Below are positions 17,065-25,426 of a DNA stretch of 64,000 nt, piece by piece; positions within the stretch are counted from its first letter, which is position 1; each line of letters starts with the position of its first letter. A program made the translations under genes and the position numbers. This DNA comes from Paraburkholderia terricola (GTDB lineage: Bacteria; Pseudomonadota; Gammaproteobacteria; Burkholderiales; Burkholderiaceae), in NCBI RefSeq assembly GCF_900142195.1, contig NZ_FRAB01000035.1, positions 1-64,000 on the forward strand. Direction: 5' to 3'. The notes below the pieces were generated by a model. The model made no database searches and had not been told where the DNA came from. It saw only the letters and a list, made by a program, of their open reading frames with translations.

Positions 17065-17499
17065 TCAACCCGCCGGCTCGTGCTCGCCGCTGTCGCTGAT
17101 CCGGTTGACCGTGCCTTGCGCCACGGCGATCAACTTTTCACGGTCGCCTTCCATCACATAGACGTTGCACTGGCAGGTCGCCTGATAGCGGCCTGCGTAG
17201 ACCACCTTCGCCCGCGCGATCAGCGTGCCGTTCATTGCCGGCCGCAAATAGTTGATCTTGAATTCGCCGGTCACCACCTTCGGCCCTAGCGACAACGCCC
17301 CGGCGAACGTCAGCGCGTTATCGGCGAGGTAGCTGATGACGCCGCCATGCACGAAGCCATGCTGCTGCCGCAAGTCGTCGCGGATCGGCAGGCACAACGT
17401 CAGTTCGCTGGTGCCCGTGTGCATCAGGTCAGCGCCCAGCAGCATGCTGAACGGCTGGGCATGCAGTGCGCCGCGCGCCCGGTCGAGTAGGTCGGTCAT
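17065..17499 (-). CDS. PaaI-type hotdog-fold thioesterase
   Basis: 144 residues with the hotdog thioesterase core: QQHGFVHGGVISYLADNA (the HGG motif with the acidic residue on the long helix), KINYLRPAMNGTLIARA and YVMEGDREKLIAVAQGT. The family hydrolyses acyl- or aryl-CoA esters. ATG 17499 has GAAGGA seven bases upstream and gives the usual length; an in-frame ATG at 17556 (AGGGA upstream) would add 19 poorly conserved residues. The gene converges on the sugar operon, and no pathway link is visible. Confidence 0.85.
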   Translation of the reverse strand: MTDLLDRARGALHAQPFSMLLGADLMHTGTSELTLCLPIRDDLRQQHGFVHGGVISYLADNALTFAGALSLGPKVVTGEFKINYLRPAMNGTLIARAKVVYAGRYQATCQCNVYVMEGDREKLIAVAQGTVNRISDSGEHEPAG

Positions 17500-17773
17500 C
17501 GTGATTCCTTCGGTGAACCCCGCGGTGGTGGCGGTACTTGCAGTGGCCTGCGTCATGCAGTTCCCTACCCACTCTAGGAAGCGCCGACGCACCGCGTCAA
17601 GCTGAATCGGAAATATGTGCTCGACACGCGTGTGCCAAGTGACGCGAATTTCGAAGTTAGCCGAGGTAAGGAGGATGTAAGGCGATTTTTGACGACATTG
17701 GCCTTAAGCAAGGCGTTGCTGTGCCGTTAACCCTGACGTAGCTCCCGTTATTCTCTGCTTTCAGGTGTTCTCG

Positions 17774-19396
17774 ATGTTCAGCAAGATCAAGGTCGCCTCC
17801 GGCCTGTTGTGTGTTCTGGCCGCGTTCTGCGTATTCCAGCTTGTTACCGTGGGTTTGGGTTTCTGGTCGCTTACCCGCTCCCATGACGACGTCGGCGACC
17901 TGTCGAACATCGCGTTGAAGCAGGTGGACGCGGTCAATGAAACGACCCAGCATTTGATGGACGCGCGGATCAACCTCTCGCGCGCCGGTACGCGCATGGT
18001 GCGCGGCGGCGCCGAGCCGACCGACATCGTCCAGCATGCCCGCGAACAGCTCGCGGCCGCCGATCAGTCGTTCGGTGCGTTCATGAACGCGCGCAAGACC
18101 AGCGGTGAAAACAGCACTCGCGCCACCGCGCTCGCCGATCGCTATAAAAAGCTGCATGACGCGCTGGCCGAACTCGTGCAGTTTCTCGATGCGAACAATA
18201 TTCAGGCTTTCCTCGATCAGCCGACCCAGTCGTTCCAGGACGCGTATCTCGTCGAACTGCGCAACTTCGTGCAATTCGGCGACGCGGCGAGTCGTGCGTC
18301 GCTCGATTCGATCGACGCACGCATGGAGATGTTCCGCGGCGTGAGCCTCGTTATCCTGCTGCTGCTGGTGGTCGGCACGGCTGCGGTGTACGCGGCGCTG
18401 CGGCGCGGCGTGGTGGCGCCGCTGGAGGAAGCCGGCCGTCACTTCGAGCGCATCGCGCAAGGACGACTCGACCAGCCGATCGCCGCGCGTGGCACCAATG
18501 AAATCGGCCGTCTGTTCTCGGGCCTCGCGAGAATGCAGGCGAGCGTCGCGCGCACCGTGCAAACCGTGCGCGAATCCGCCGACTCGATTCACCTGGGCGC
18601 CGACGAAATCGCGACCGGCAACGCGGATCTGTCCGCGCGCACCGAAAACCAGGCGGCGTCGCTCGAGGAAACCGCGTCGAGCATGGAAGAGTTGACCGCC
18701 ACCGTGCGCCAGAACGCGGAGCACGCCCGCGAGGCCAATGCGCTCGCCTCGACCGCGCTCCAGGCGACCTCGCGCGGCAGCGAAGTGGTCAACGAGGTGG
18801 TCGACAAGATGCGCGGCATCGCGCAAAGCTCCGACAAGATCGCCGAGATCATTTCGGTGATCGACGGCATTGCGTTCCAGACCAATATTCTTGCGTTGAA
18901 CGCGGCGGTGGAAGCGGCGCGCGCCGGTGAGCAGGGGCGCGGCTTCGCCGTGGTGGCCGGCGAGGTGCGCGGGCTGGCCCAGCGCAGCGCGCAGTCGGCG
19001 AAGGAGATCAAGACGCTGATCAGCGAATCGGTCGCCGAGATTCAGGGCGGCTCGGCGCTCGTCGAGCATGCCGGCGAAGCGATGAGCAACGTGTCGGCAT
19101 CCATCTCCCGTGTCACGCAGATGATGGCGGAAATCAGCGCGTCGTCGCTCGAGCAAAGCACGGGCATCGAGCAGGTGAACCAGGCGGTGGTGCAGATGGA
19201 TGAGATGACGCAGCAGAACGCGGCGCTCGTCGAAGAGGCGGCAGCAGCGGCAGCTTCGCTGCATCAGCAGACGCAGGAATTGAAAAAGGCGGTTGCCGTG
19301 TTCGAAATTTCTGAATCTGTGTTGCGCACGCAACAAATCGAGGGACCGCGCGGACAGACGGCGGGGTTCGAGTTGGCCGGAATGTGCGCAATTTAA
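17774..19396 (+). CDS. Methyl-accepting chemotaxis protein
   Basis: 540 residues. TM1 lies at about 8-30, a periplasmic four-helix-bundle type sensor at 31-185, TM2 at about 188-210 (LVILLLLVVGTAAVYAAL), then HAMP and a signalling hairpin with the conserved tip DGIAFQTNILALNAAVEAAR. The C-terminus lacks the NWETF-type pentapeptide for CheR. Ligand unknown. ATG 17774 has AGGTG seven bases upstream and is preferred over GTG 17765. No che genes are nearby. A second receptor is at 47004-48977. Confidence 0.93.
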   Translation: MFSKIKVASGLLCVLAAFCVFQLVTVGLGFWSLTRSHDDVGDLSNIALKQVDAVNETTQHLMDARINLSRAGTRMVRGGAEPTDIVQHAREQLAAADQSFGAFMNARKTSGENSTRATALADRYKKLHDALAELVQFLDANNIQAFLDQPTQSFQDAYLVELRNFVQFGDAASRASLDSIDARMEMFRGVSLVILLLLVVGTAAVYAALRRGVVAPLEEAGRHFERIAQGRLDQPIAARGTNEIGRLFSGLARMQASVARTVQTVRESADSIHLGADEIATGNADLSARTENQAASLEETASSMEELTATVRQNAEHAREANALASTALQATSRGSEVVNEVVDKMRGIAQSSDKIAEIISVIDGIAFQTNILALNAAVEAARAGEQGRGFAVVAGEVRGLAQRSAQSAKEIKTLISESVAEIQGGSALVEHAGEAMSNVSASISRVTQMMAEISASSLEQSTGIEQVNQAVVQMDEMTQQNAALVEEAAAAAASLHQQTQELKKAVAVFEISESVLRTQQIEGPRGQTAGFELAGMCAI

Positions 19397-19433
19397 CCGC
19401 GCAGGCGCTCAAAAAGAAGGCAATGAACCAAAG

Positions 19434-19461
19434 AAAATGGCCCGCGTTCGCGGGCCATTTT
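19434..19461. terminator. Bidirectional terminator between chemoreceptor and cold-shock gene
   Basis: The inverted repeat AAAATGGCCCGCG / CGCGGGCCATTTT has 13-base arms and begins with A4 and ends with T4. It can therefore terminate transcription in both directions between the two convergent genes. Confidence 0.88.
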
Positions 19462-19508
19462 GCATCAGACGCAAGCGCCTAAGGGTGCCTCAAAGTACCT
19501 GACGGTAC

Positions 19509-19712
19509 TTAGGCCGGCTGGATGTTCGCAGCCTGCTTGCCCTTCGGGCCTTGCTTAACTTCGAACGTCACCTTCTGGTTTTCCTGCAGGGACTTGAAGC
19601 CGCTGCCTTGAACTTCCGAAAAGTGCGCGAACAGGTCTTCGCCGCCGTCGTCCGGCGTGATGAAGCCAAAGCCCTTTGCATCGTTAAACCACTTCACAGT
19701 ACCTGTTGCCAT
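19509..19712 (-). CDS. cspA: Cold-shock protein, CspA family
   Basis: 67 residues, a single OB-fold cold-shock domain. The RNA-binding motifs are present: KGFGFI (RNP1) and DLFAHFSEV (RNP2). The start ATGGTAACC-type MATGTVKWFN is standard for the family; the longer frame to 19742 adds residues that family members lack. It binds single-stranded nucleic acid and melts mRNA structure. The symbol is generic, since such genomes carry several paralogues. Confidence 0.96.
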   Translation of the reverse strand: MATGTVKWFNDAKGFGFITPDDGGEDLFAHFSEVQGSGFKSLQENQKVTFEVKQGPKGKQAANIQPA

Positions 19713-19930
19713 TTTTAATCCAGTAAATGTTGTGTATTGCATTCGCGACCGCTATTTCTCAACACGAGATCGAGCGCGAAGTACGAGTTGTATCACGTCT
19801 TTATGACGGATGCCAATCAACCAGTATTCGGGTATTCCCAGGTTCGTGCCTTTTGGGAGCCCTGAAAGCGTTTTCAGGAGCGCTTCGGCTGGTAGGGTAA
19901 ACTGGTCGCCTTACTCTTCCAGGAAAAACA

Positions 19931-20206
19931 TTGACACATTATCTGCAGGAAGAACTCACCTCGTTCTGGAGTCGTTTGACCCCCTATCTGGCGATATTGG
20001 AGTCCAAATCACCTCAAGAGGGCGCACCGGACCCGGTCGGCCGCATCACCGTCGACAGCGAGGAACGTCAGGCTTTTGCCCTTCACACCACCGACCGGAA
20101 GCCGCACGGCGACACGTCGGATACCCCCACCGGACACAGCGCGACTTATATGCGTTTTAAATCCGCCGACGCGAGCTGGGGACCCTGGCAGCGCGAAGAG
20201 TACTGA
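19931..20206 (+). CDS. Small hypothetical protein, 91 residues
   Basis: I do not recognise the family. The frame starts at TTG 19931 with CAGGAAA six bases upstream. The N-terminal 30 residues are helical (EELTSFWSRLTPYLAILESK), and the rest is polar and ends in WGPWQREEY. No signal peptide or membrane segment is seen. It sits between the long leader of the cold-shock gene and the AGE-family gene. Overlapping frames at 19810-20160 (+) and 20009-20353 (-) are worse. Coding status is moderate. Confidence 0.5.
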   Translation: MTHYLQEELTSFWSRLTPYLAILESKSPQEGAPDPVGRITVDSEERQAFALHTTDRKPHGDTSDTPTGHSATYMRFKSADASWGPWQREEY

Positions 20207-20259
20207 CGGACTGGCGGGCGGCGGCGCGAGTACCCGCCGCCTGGTCTGATCGACTTTGC

Positions 20260-21375
20260 TCAGTCCGGTAACGCCTCGTAGGCGGTTGCGAGGTGATACG
20301 GCGTGGTCGACGGCATGTCGGCGCGCGCCACTTCCCCGGCCGGCGTCTTGCACTCGAACCAGCCCTGCGAACGCAGGAAGCGTTGCTGGAACAACTCGAT
20401 TTGCCGCGGCAGCGCGGCGAGCGAGGCTGGGTTGTCATGACTTGCCAGCGCGCGCAAGTATTCCGTTTGAGCCCAGATGCGCTGGGTCGCGTCCTTGATC
20501 GTGCCGGTTTCGTCGAGCGATGCGTACACGCCCCCCGTTTGCGGGTCCACGCCACATTGCTGCGCGAAGGCGAAGGCGCGCGCGAGTGCTTCGTCAAGCC
20601 CTGAAGCTTCGAACAGGTCGGGCGCCTGCTTGACCAGCCAGTACCACTCGAACTGATGACCCGGCTCCAACCGGTTATCGTCGGCGCCGATCGGCAATTC
20701 GGCGATGCAACCCGTGGGCGCATGCACGAAATGACGCGCGACGGCGCCGGCCAGGCGATGCAGCGCGGCGTCGAACGCGTTGTCGCGCGTGGCCTCGCGT
20801 GCGGCCAGCCAGGCTTCGGTCAGATGCATCAAGGGATTCTGGATCGGCGTGCCGCTCACCCCGGCGAAGTCCGCGGTGAGCGCGGCGTTGAACAGATCGT
20901 CTTCGGCGAGGAAGTTCGACTGAATCAGCGCTGACGTGCGATGCACGGCTTCCAGCGCGTCGCGATTGCCGGAGCGCCGGCCGTATTGCGCGCACGCGAA
21001 TACGATGAACGCATGCGTGTAAAGGTCTTTGGTAGTGTCGAGCGGCGCGCCTTGCGCGTCGACGCTATAGAACCATCCGCCCTGGCGTGTGTCCTGAAAG
21101 GTGTGCATCAGCGAGTCGAACAACACCTGCGCATGGGCCGCATCGCCTGCTTGCGAGAACACGAACAATTGTCGCGCGCATGCCATTGCCCGATAGCGTT
21201 CGGCGGGCAGCGGCCGGTGGTCGTCGGCGCTGACGGCTTCGTAGGGCAGCTTCAACCCGGCGTTGAAACCCGGTCCGCGCCACAGCGGCAGCACGACGTT
21301 CGTAAAGTGATCGCGCAGCGCACCTGCAAGAGCGGTCGTGGAGGTGGCGGTGGCGGAAGTTTTCGTGCTCGGCAT
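20260..21375 (-). CDS. AGE family epimerase/isomerase (N-acylglucosamine 2-epimerase-like)
   Basis: 371 residues with the (alpha/alpha)6-barrel pattern of the AGE family: YRAMACARQLFVFSQ, GGWFYSVDAQG, KDLYTHAFIVFACAQY, NPLMHLTEAWLAA, EPGHQFEWYWLV (the conserved histidine and arginine/glutamate region) and RIWAQTEYLRA. Members interconvert sugars such as mannose/fructose or sulfoquinovose or epimerise N-acyl-glucosamine. The substrate cannot be told here. The start ATG 21375 is chosen by family fit; the longer frame to 21462 adds an arginine-rich stretch of doubtful value. Confidence 0.85.
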   Translation of the reverse strand: MPSTKTSATATSTTALAGALRDHFTNVVLPLWRGPGFNAGLKLPYEAVSADDHRPLPAERYRAMACARQLFVFSQAGDAAHAQVLFDSLMHTFQDTRQGGWFYSVDAQGAPLDTTKDLYTHAFIVFACAQYGRRSGNRDALEAVHRTSALIQSNFLAEDDLFNAALTADFAGVSGTPIQNPLMHLTEAWLAAREATRDNAFDAALHRLAGAVARHFVHAPTGCIAELPIGADDNRLEPGHQFEWYWLVKQAPDLFEASGLDEALARAFAFAQQCGVDPQTGGVYASLDETGTIKDATQRIWAQTEYLRALASHDNPASLAALPRQIELFQQRFLRSQGWFECKTPAGEVARADMPSTTPYHLATAYEALPD

Positions 21376-21533
21376 GGTCAGGTGGATCAAACGCGGTGTT
21401 TCAAAGCGCCCACGGACGTGGGCGGTCGCGGTCGTTGCGACGTGCGGCCTAGGATAAAGCAAACGGGTTCCACTGACACTCCGTCATGGGGGCACAAACG
21501 CTTCGAATAATTTCAGGCAAGGAGGACAGAACA

Positions 21534-22220
21534 ATGTTGCCGAACCTCGAACTCCTCTCCCGTCTGGTGTTGGCCGCGGCGCTCGGCAGCGTGATCGGCT
21601 TCGAGCGCGAGCGGCTTTCGTGGGCCGCCGGCTTGCGCACGCACGTGCTGGTGTGCGTCGGTTCGGCGCTCATCATGATCGTCTCGGCGTACGGCTTTGC
21701 CGACGTGCTGAACAACGAACACGTCGTGCTGGATCCGTCGCGGATGGCCGCCCAGGTCGTGTCCGGCATCGGCTTTCTCGGCGCGGGCTCGATCCTGCTG
21801 CGCGGCGAGATCGTGCGCGGACTGACCACGGCGGCGAGCCTCTGGTCGGTCGCGGCAATCGGCCTCGCGGTGGGCGGCGGACTGTACACGGCATCGATCG
21901 CGGCGACCATCATCATTCTGATCATCCTCGCCGGCATCAAGCCGCTCGAGCGCCGCTTCATCACCGTCAAGCAGCGGCGTCAATTGACGATGATCGTCGA
22001 GCGCGGCGCCATGACGTTCCATTCGCTGCACGACGAACTCGGCGCCGTGAGTCCGCGTGTCAAGCAGTTCGTGATGCAGCAAAGCGACGACGAACCCGAG
22101 TGCGACGAGGTGATCATCACCTTGCACCGCGTATCGAACGCCGAATACGAGGCGATCTGCTCACGCTTGCGGCAATTGCGTGGCGTCAAGCACTTCAGGC
22201 AGGACGACGCGTCGTCCTGA
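21534..22220 (+). CDS. MgtC/SapB family membrane protein
   Basis: 228 residues. The N-terminal half has four or five hydrophobic segments with MgtC landmarks: ALGSVIGFERE, GLRTHVLVCVGSALIMI, VSGIGFLGAGSIL and GLTTAASLWSVAAIGLAVG. The soluble C-terminal half resembles an ACT-like domain. MgtC proteins affect Mg2+ homeostasis and, in pathogens, inhibit ATP synthase; many environmental bacteria carry them. ATG 21534 has AAGGAGGA nine bases upstream, a near-perfect ribosome binding site. Confidence 0.92.
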   Translation: MLPNLELLSRLVLAAALGSVIGFERERLSWAAGLRTHVLVCVGSALIMIVSAYGFADVLNNEHVVLDPSRMAAQVVSGIGFLGAGSILLRGEIVRGLTTAASLWSVAAIGLAVGGGLYTASIAATIIILIILAGIKPLERRFITVKQRRQLTMIVERGAMTFHSLHDELGAVSPRVKQFVMQQSDDEPECDEVIITLHRVSNAEYEAICSRLRQLRGVKHFRQDDASS

Positions 22221-22351
22221 AGCGCAAAATCGTCGGCGAATGGCTTCAGGACGTGCGGGCGGCCATGCGACAATGCGGGCTCGAAAAATTCCAATGGCAT
22301 TCACGAGCGGTGCCCGGCGCCCGCTTTCCGGCGACGACCGCTTTTTTCTTT

Positions 22352-23689
22352 ATGGCAGATTCCGCAGCATCCACGCAGTCCCGGCCTCCGCGCGCCGCTT
22401 CCAGGAAGCGGCGTCAGGCCACCGTCTCGACCGAAACCGAAAACAAGCTGGCACGCGCCGCGCGTTCGGCACAACGCCTCGCGCAACTGAGCGACGCCAC
22501 CCGCGACGACAGCACGCTCGACCTGTTCCCCGACGACCCCACCCGCGCCACGCTGGAAGCGATGAACATCGACATCCGCCAAGGCACGCTGCATGGTTTC
22601 GAATTGCCCGACGTGGTGTTGGCGGCGGTCGGCGCAATTGAAGCCGGCGACGGCGCGCCGCTGGACGCGAAGGCGGCGCGCCGCGCGCCTCGCGCCGCGA
22701 AGTCCGATGAACCGGTGCCGGTGAATGCGCAATTGAGCGGACTGGAAACGGAGCCGTTGCCAGTGACGGGTTCGTCGGCTGACGGGCTGACCGTTGCTGA
22801 TGTGACGCCGATCGCGGGCTTGACCGCTGAAGAAAGATCAGCGACATCGGCGGCGGCGCGCGACGCGGCGCCGCTCACGCCAGCCATGGCGGCAGCGACT
22901 GTGGCGCGCAGCGTGACCGCGCTGCGCCAGGCGGCCGAGCCGGGCGCGACGGCGGCGGATCATGTGCGTGAATCGGTCACGCGCGGCGGTCAACCGCAGC
23001 CGCGGTCCGCGGCGGCTGCGGCTGCGACCAAAGTGGCGGCCGCCTCGCTGGAAACGTCCGATGCCGAAGTTGCGAGCGCGCCTGCCGACCGTACTTCGCC
23101 GGAATCAGGCGCGGTGGCTGCGGAGCGCAAGCCGTCGGTCAACGCATTCGCCTCCGCACGCATGAATGCCAGCGCCAGCGCCAACTCAGCCTATGCCGCA
23201 CCCTTGTGGGAAGCCCAACGCGCCGAAGCATCGGCAGCCGCACAGCGCGCCGCGCCCGAACTCGACCGCGCGCGGGCGACCGCCTTCGCCGATACCGTCG
23301 ACGCCCTGTATGGCGTGATCGCCGATCGGCGTCGCGCCGCGACCGACCACTCGCGTCGTATGAAATGGATGTTGTCGATCGTGGTGGGCGCGTTGCTCGT
23401 CACGGTCGCCATTGGCATTACGCAGACCGCGCTCCTGATGCGTCTGACGCGCGAGACCACCGCCCAGCAGCATCGCATCGAAGCGTTGATGCAGAACCAG
23501 CAGGCGGCCATGACCAGCCTGCTCGACACACACATGGCAATGGCCAGGGCAGCGGCAAGCGAAGCCGCATCGGCCGCCGCAGTCGCGGCAGCGCCCGCCG
23601 CGACTCAGCAGGCTGCGGCCACGCCGGCTCAGGCGAAGCGTGCCGCGCGAGCGCACGCGCATAAGCCGAAAGCAGCCATCTCCCACTGA
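22352..23689 (+). CDS. Alanine-rich single-pass membrane protein, unknown function
   Basis: 445 residues. Residues 1-110 are basic and then acidic (SRKRRQATVSTETENKLARAA, LFPDDPTRATLEAMNIDI). A long low-complexity alanine/proline/threonine stretch follows to about 320. After that comes a helical segment, one transmembrane helix (WMLSIVVGALLVTVAIGITQ, about 333-355), a possible coiled coil (ETTAQQHRIEALMQNQQAAM) and an alanine/lysine-rich tail. The frame is open far upstream to 21620, but that part overlaps the MgtC-like gene; ATG 22352 is the first sensible start. It may anchor to the cell envelope. No family recognised. Confidence 0.7.
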   Translation: MADSAASTQSRPPRAASRKRRQATVSTETENKLARAARSAQRLAQLSDATRDDSTLDLFPDDPTRATLEAMNIDIRQGTLHGFELPDVVLAAVGAIEAGDGAPLDAKAARRAPRAAKSDEPVPVNAQLSGLETEPLPVTGSSADGLTVADVTPIAGLTAEERSATSAAARDAAPLTPAMAAATVARSVTALRQAAEPGATAADHVRESVTRGGQPQPRSAAAAAATKVAAASLETSDAEVASAPADRTSPESGAVAAERKPSVNAFASARMNASASANSAYAAPLWEAQRAEASAAAQRAAPELDRARATAFADTVDALYGVIADRRRAATDHSRRMKWMLSIVVGALLVTVAIGITQTALLMRLTRETTAQQHRIEALMQNQQAAMTSLLDTHMAMARAAASEAASAAAVAAAPAATQQAAATPAQAKRAARAHAHKPKAAISH

Positions 23690-23735
23690 AAATGGGACGC
23701 CGCGCCGGCGACAAGCCGGCCGCGGCCGCCCATTT
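23690..23735 (+). terminator. Long GC-rich hairpin, probable terminator
   Basis: AAATGGG and CCCATTT flank further pairing between GCCGCGCCGGC and GCCGGCCGCGGC, with loop GACAA. It begins directly after the stop of the alanine-rich membrane protein. There is no long T run, so termination strength is uncertain. Confidence 0.6.
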
Positions 23736-23908
23736 CAACGCCCCGTCTGATCGCAGGTTCTGCCGCTTAACGCGTTCGTCGCCGGATAGGCGCCGTAAGG
23801 CGCCGCCCGCCGCCGGCGCATCGCTCCTGCAAATCCCCGCGTTTACACTCCTAGTGCTGTTGCGAAGCCGGACCGGATACGCCAGCGCCTCTTCTGACGG
23901 GAGCCACC

Positions 23909-24262
23909 ATGCCGACTAGCGAACACAAATTTTCCATTGAGGAACTGTTGACCGCGCTCATCCGCGACAAGGGCATCCACGAAGGGTTTTGGGCCTTGAA
24001 CGTGGAATTTTCCGCGACCGGCGCCACGGTCAAGCCGCAAGACAACCCCGCGCGGACGCTGCCGGGACTGATCGTGTCGATGAATAGCGCCACGCTGATA
24101 CCAGCGGCAAGCGCGGCGGCGGGCGCCGTCGACGCCGCGGTGGTCAATCCCGCAAGAGCGTGGAGAGCGCAAAACCGGTTCGCGCCAAAAGGCAGCCGGC
24201 AAGGACGCTTCAGTAGGCCATCCTTTTCGCCCCGGATTAGGAAAACAGGGACGTTGTCATGA
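23909..24262 (+). CDS. Small conserved hypothetical protein
   Basis: 117 residues if read to the first stop. The first 65 residues look like a compact domain: FSIEELLTALIRDKGIHEG, a strand pair GFWALNVEFSATGATVKP, and LPGLIVSMNSATLIPA. This arrangement is common in short Burkholderia hypotheticals. The remaining part is arginine- and serine-rich and unlike a folded domain, so the true C-terminus may have been altered by a frameshift. CGGGAG precedes ATG 23909. Function unknown. Confidence 0.6.
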   Translation: MPTSEHKFSIEELLTALIRDKGIHEGFWALNVEFSATGATVKPQDNPARTLPGLIVSMNSATLIPAASAAAGAVDAAVVNPARAWRAQNRFAPKGSRQGRFSRPSFSPRIRKTGTLS

Positions 24263-24336
24263 TGCAACGCATCATTGCTTAGAAGCCCGTGGCAGCGCGC
24301 CGCGCCCCGAAGATTGTTGCATCGCACTAGCTTTTG

Positions 24337-24379
24337 CCTAGGGAAAACCCTATAATTATTCTTAAGGGAAAACCCCTAG
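24337..24379 (+). promoter_or_regulatory. Duplicated GGGAAAACCC motif with an AT-rich core upstream of a small gene
   Basis: TAGGGAAAACCCTA and AAGGGAAAACCCCTA lie 25 bases apart (GGGAAAACCC at 24341-24350 and 24366-24375). Between them is TATAATTATT, a good -10-like hexamer at 24351-24356. The pair sits about 35-65 bases before the ATG at 24408. I infer an operator or promoter element acting on that gene; the binding protein is not known to me. Confidence 0.5.
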
Positions 24380-24407
24380 CAAATGCAGTAACTAACCGGG
24401 AGTCGCC

Positions 24408-24566
24408 ATGAGCTTCATTTTTGCACTGTTCCAAAAGGTCAGCGACCTCTTTGCGTCGCCCCATCTGCCGCTCGATTCGGACTATTCGTACGCAGCGCGT
24501 AGCCGCGAAGCCGAGCGTGTTCGCAAGGCACAAGCTACGTTGTTCGGCATCAAGCTGAGCGACTAA
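24408..24566 (+). CDS. Small protein of 52 residues, DUF3563-like
   Basis: A short gene with a good start: CGGGAG precedes ATG 24408 by 8 bases, and TAA follows at 24564. It begins MSFIFALFQKVSDLFASP, like the small DUF3563 proteins common in Burkholderia. It continues with an acidic/aromatic middle (DSDYSYAARSREAE) and ends LFGIKLSD. The DUF3563 assignment rests on the N-terminal half only. A promoter-like duplicated motif upstream and a strong terminator downstream mark it as a monocistronic unit. Confidence 0.7.
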   Translation: MSFIFALFQKVSDLFASPHLPLDSDYSYAARSREAERVRKAQATLFGIKLSD

Positions 24567-24638
24567 GAGCCAAGCTTAAAGCCCGAGCGCGGAGCGCCGC
24601 GCATGGGTCGCGCACCCGAGTGCGCTCGCATCACTGAA

Positions 24639-24675
24639 GCCACGGCCCGCGAAACGCGGGCCGTGGCTTTTGTTT
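24639..24675 (+). terminator. Strong Rho-independent terminator
   Basis: GCCACGGCCCGCG / CGCGGGCCGTGGC is a 13-bp stem around loop AAA and is followed by TTTTGTTT. It ends the transcript of the small gene at 24408-24566. Confidence 0.88.
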
Positions 24676-24995
24676 ATGCGGCGGACTCGGCTGCGAATAT
24701 TTCCCTGCGGAAATGAATGTAACGGCGGAACGTCGCGGGGCTTTCTACAGGGCCGCCGCGCGGCGCGGACGTTTCACCGCGCACGGCGTTGCAGCGGGGT
24801 ATTGAACCTGAAAACGAGCGCTACCCTCGGTCACCGCCTTTGAAATGTGCGCTTACACGTGCTCACGTATTCACGCGGTTCGTCCCGTTAAAGTTGGTCT
24901 CAAGCGCACGGCGTCCGATTTGGGCTCGACATGGCGGTTAAAGGTCGACCGAACCCCAACGCCGGCTTGATACGAAACCTTGACGGGAGCTCACT
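24676..24995. other. Intergenic stretch of 320 bases
   Basis: No open frame, repeat or RNA structure was recognised. The last part should hold the promoter of the exported histidine-rich protein; only its ribosome binding site (CGGGAG) can be pointed to. Confidence 0.4.
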
Positions 24996-25310
24996 ATGAA
25001 AACCTTCAACAAGACATCGCGTTCGATTATTGCGACCCTGCTCGCGGGCGGCGCATTGCTCGCGGCCGGCAGCGCGTTCGCGCAGGAACGCGTGGTCATC
25101 GGGAATGGCCCGGCACCTGTGGTTTATGGTCAGCCGCACATGATGCCGGTAGGCGTGTCGATCGACATCGGCTGGCACGGCGATCGTTACTACGACGGCC
25201 GTCGCTACTGGGATCACGACGAGTGGATGCGCCATCATCCGCGCGACTACGATCCGCGCCACCACGGCCGCGACGATCACAACGATCATCGCCCGCCGCC
25301 GCGCTATTAA
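24996..25310 (+). CDS. Small exported protein rich in His, Asp, Arg and Tyr
   Basis: 104 residues. A clear Sec signal peptide (SIIATLLAGGALLAAGSAFA, cleavage near residue 30) is followed by a short mature protein. Its C-terminal half is packed with histidine, aspartate, arginine and tyrosine (YYDGRRYWDHDEWMRHHP, then further DPRHHGRDDHNDHRPP). The composition suggests metal binding or a structural role in the periplasm, which is inference. Similar short YXWD-rich exported proteins are frequent in Burkholderia. CGGGAG precedes the ATG. Confidence 0.8.
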   Translation: MKTFNKTSRSIIATLLAGGALLAAGSAFAQERVVIGNGPAPVVYGQPHMMPVGVSIDIGWHGDRYYDGRRYWDHDEWMRHHPRDYDPRHHGRDDHNDHRPPPRY

Positions 25311-25351
25311 TGCGCGCGTAACGACGCCGCTCGAAGCGGCGCGAAGTCCGC

Positions 25352-25384
25352 AAAGCCGGTCTCGCCTCGCGCAAGACCGGCTTT
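25352..25384. terminator. Hairpin between convergent genes, probable terminator
   Basis: AAAGCCGGTCT / AGACCGGCTTT has 11-base perfect arms around an 11-base loop. It lies between the exported-protein gene and the DauR-like regulator gene that points towards it. The T run is only three bases on either strand. Confidence 0.7.
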
Positions 25385-25426
25385 GTCACGCTTGGATTGG
25401 AAGAGGCGTGATCAACGCCTCCATTC

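Noticed and set aside
17657..19336. 559-codon minus-strand frame opposite the chemoreceptor
   Set aside because: Shadow; the plus strand encodes a clear MCP.
20009..20353. 114-codon minus-strand frame overlapping the end of the AGE-family gene
   Set aside because: Overlaps a supported gene and lacks any motif.
21620..22351. N-terminal extension of the alanine-rich membrane protein
   Set aside because: Overlaps the well-supported MgtC-like gene and has no protein-like character.
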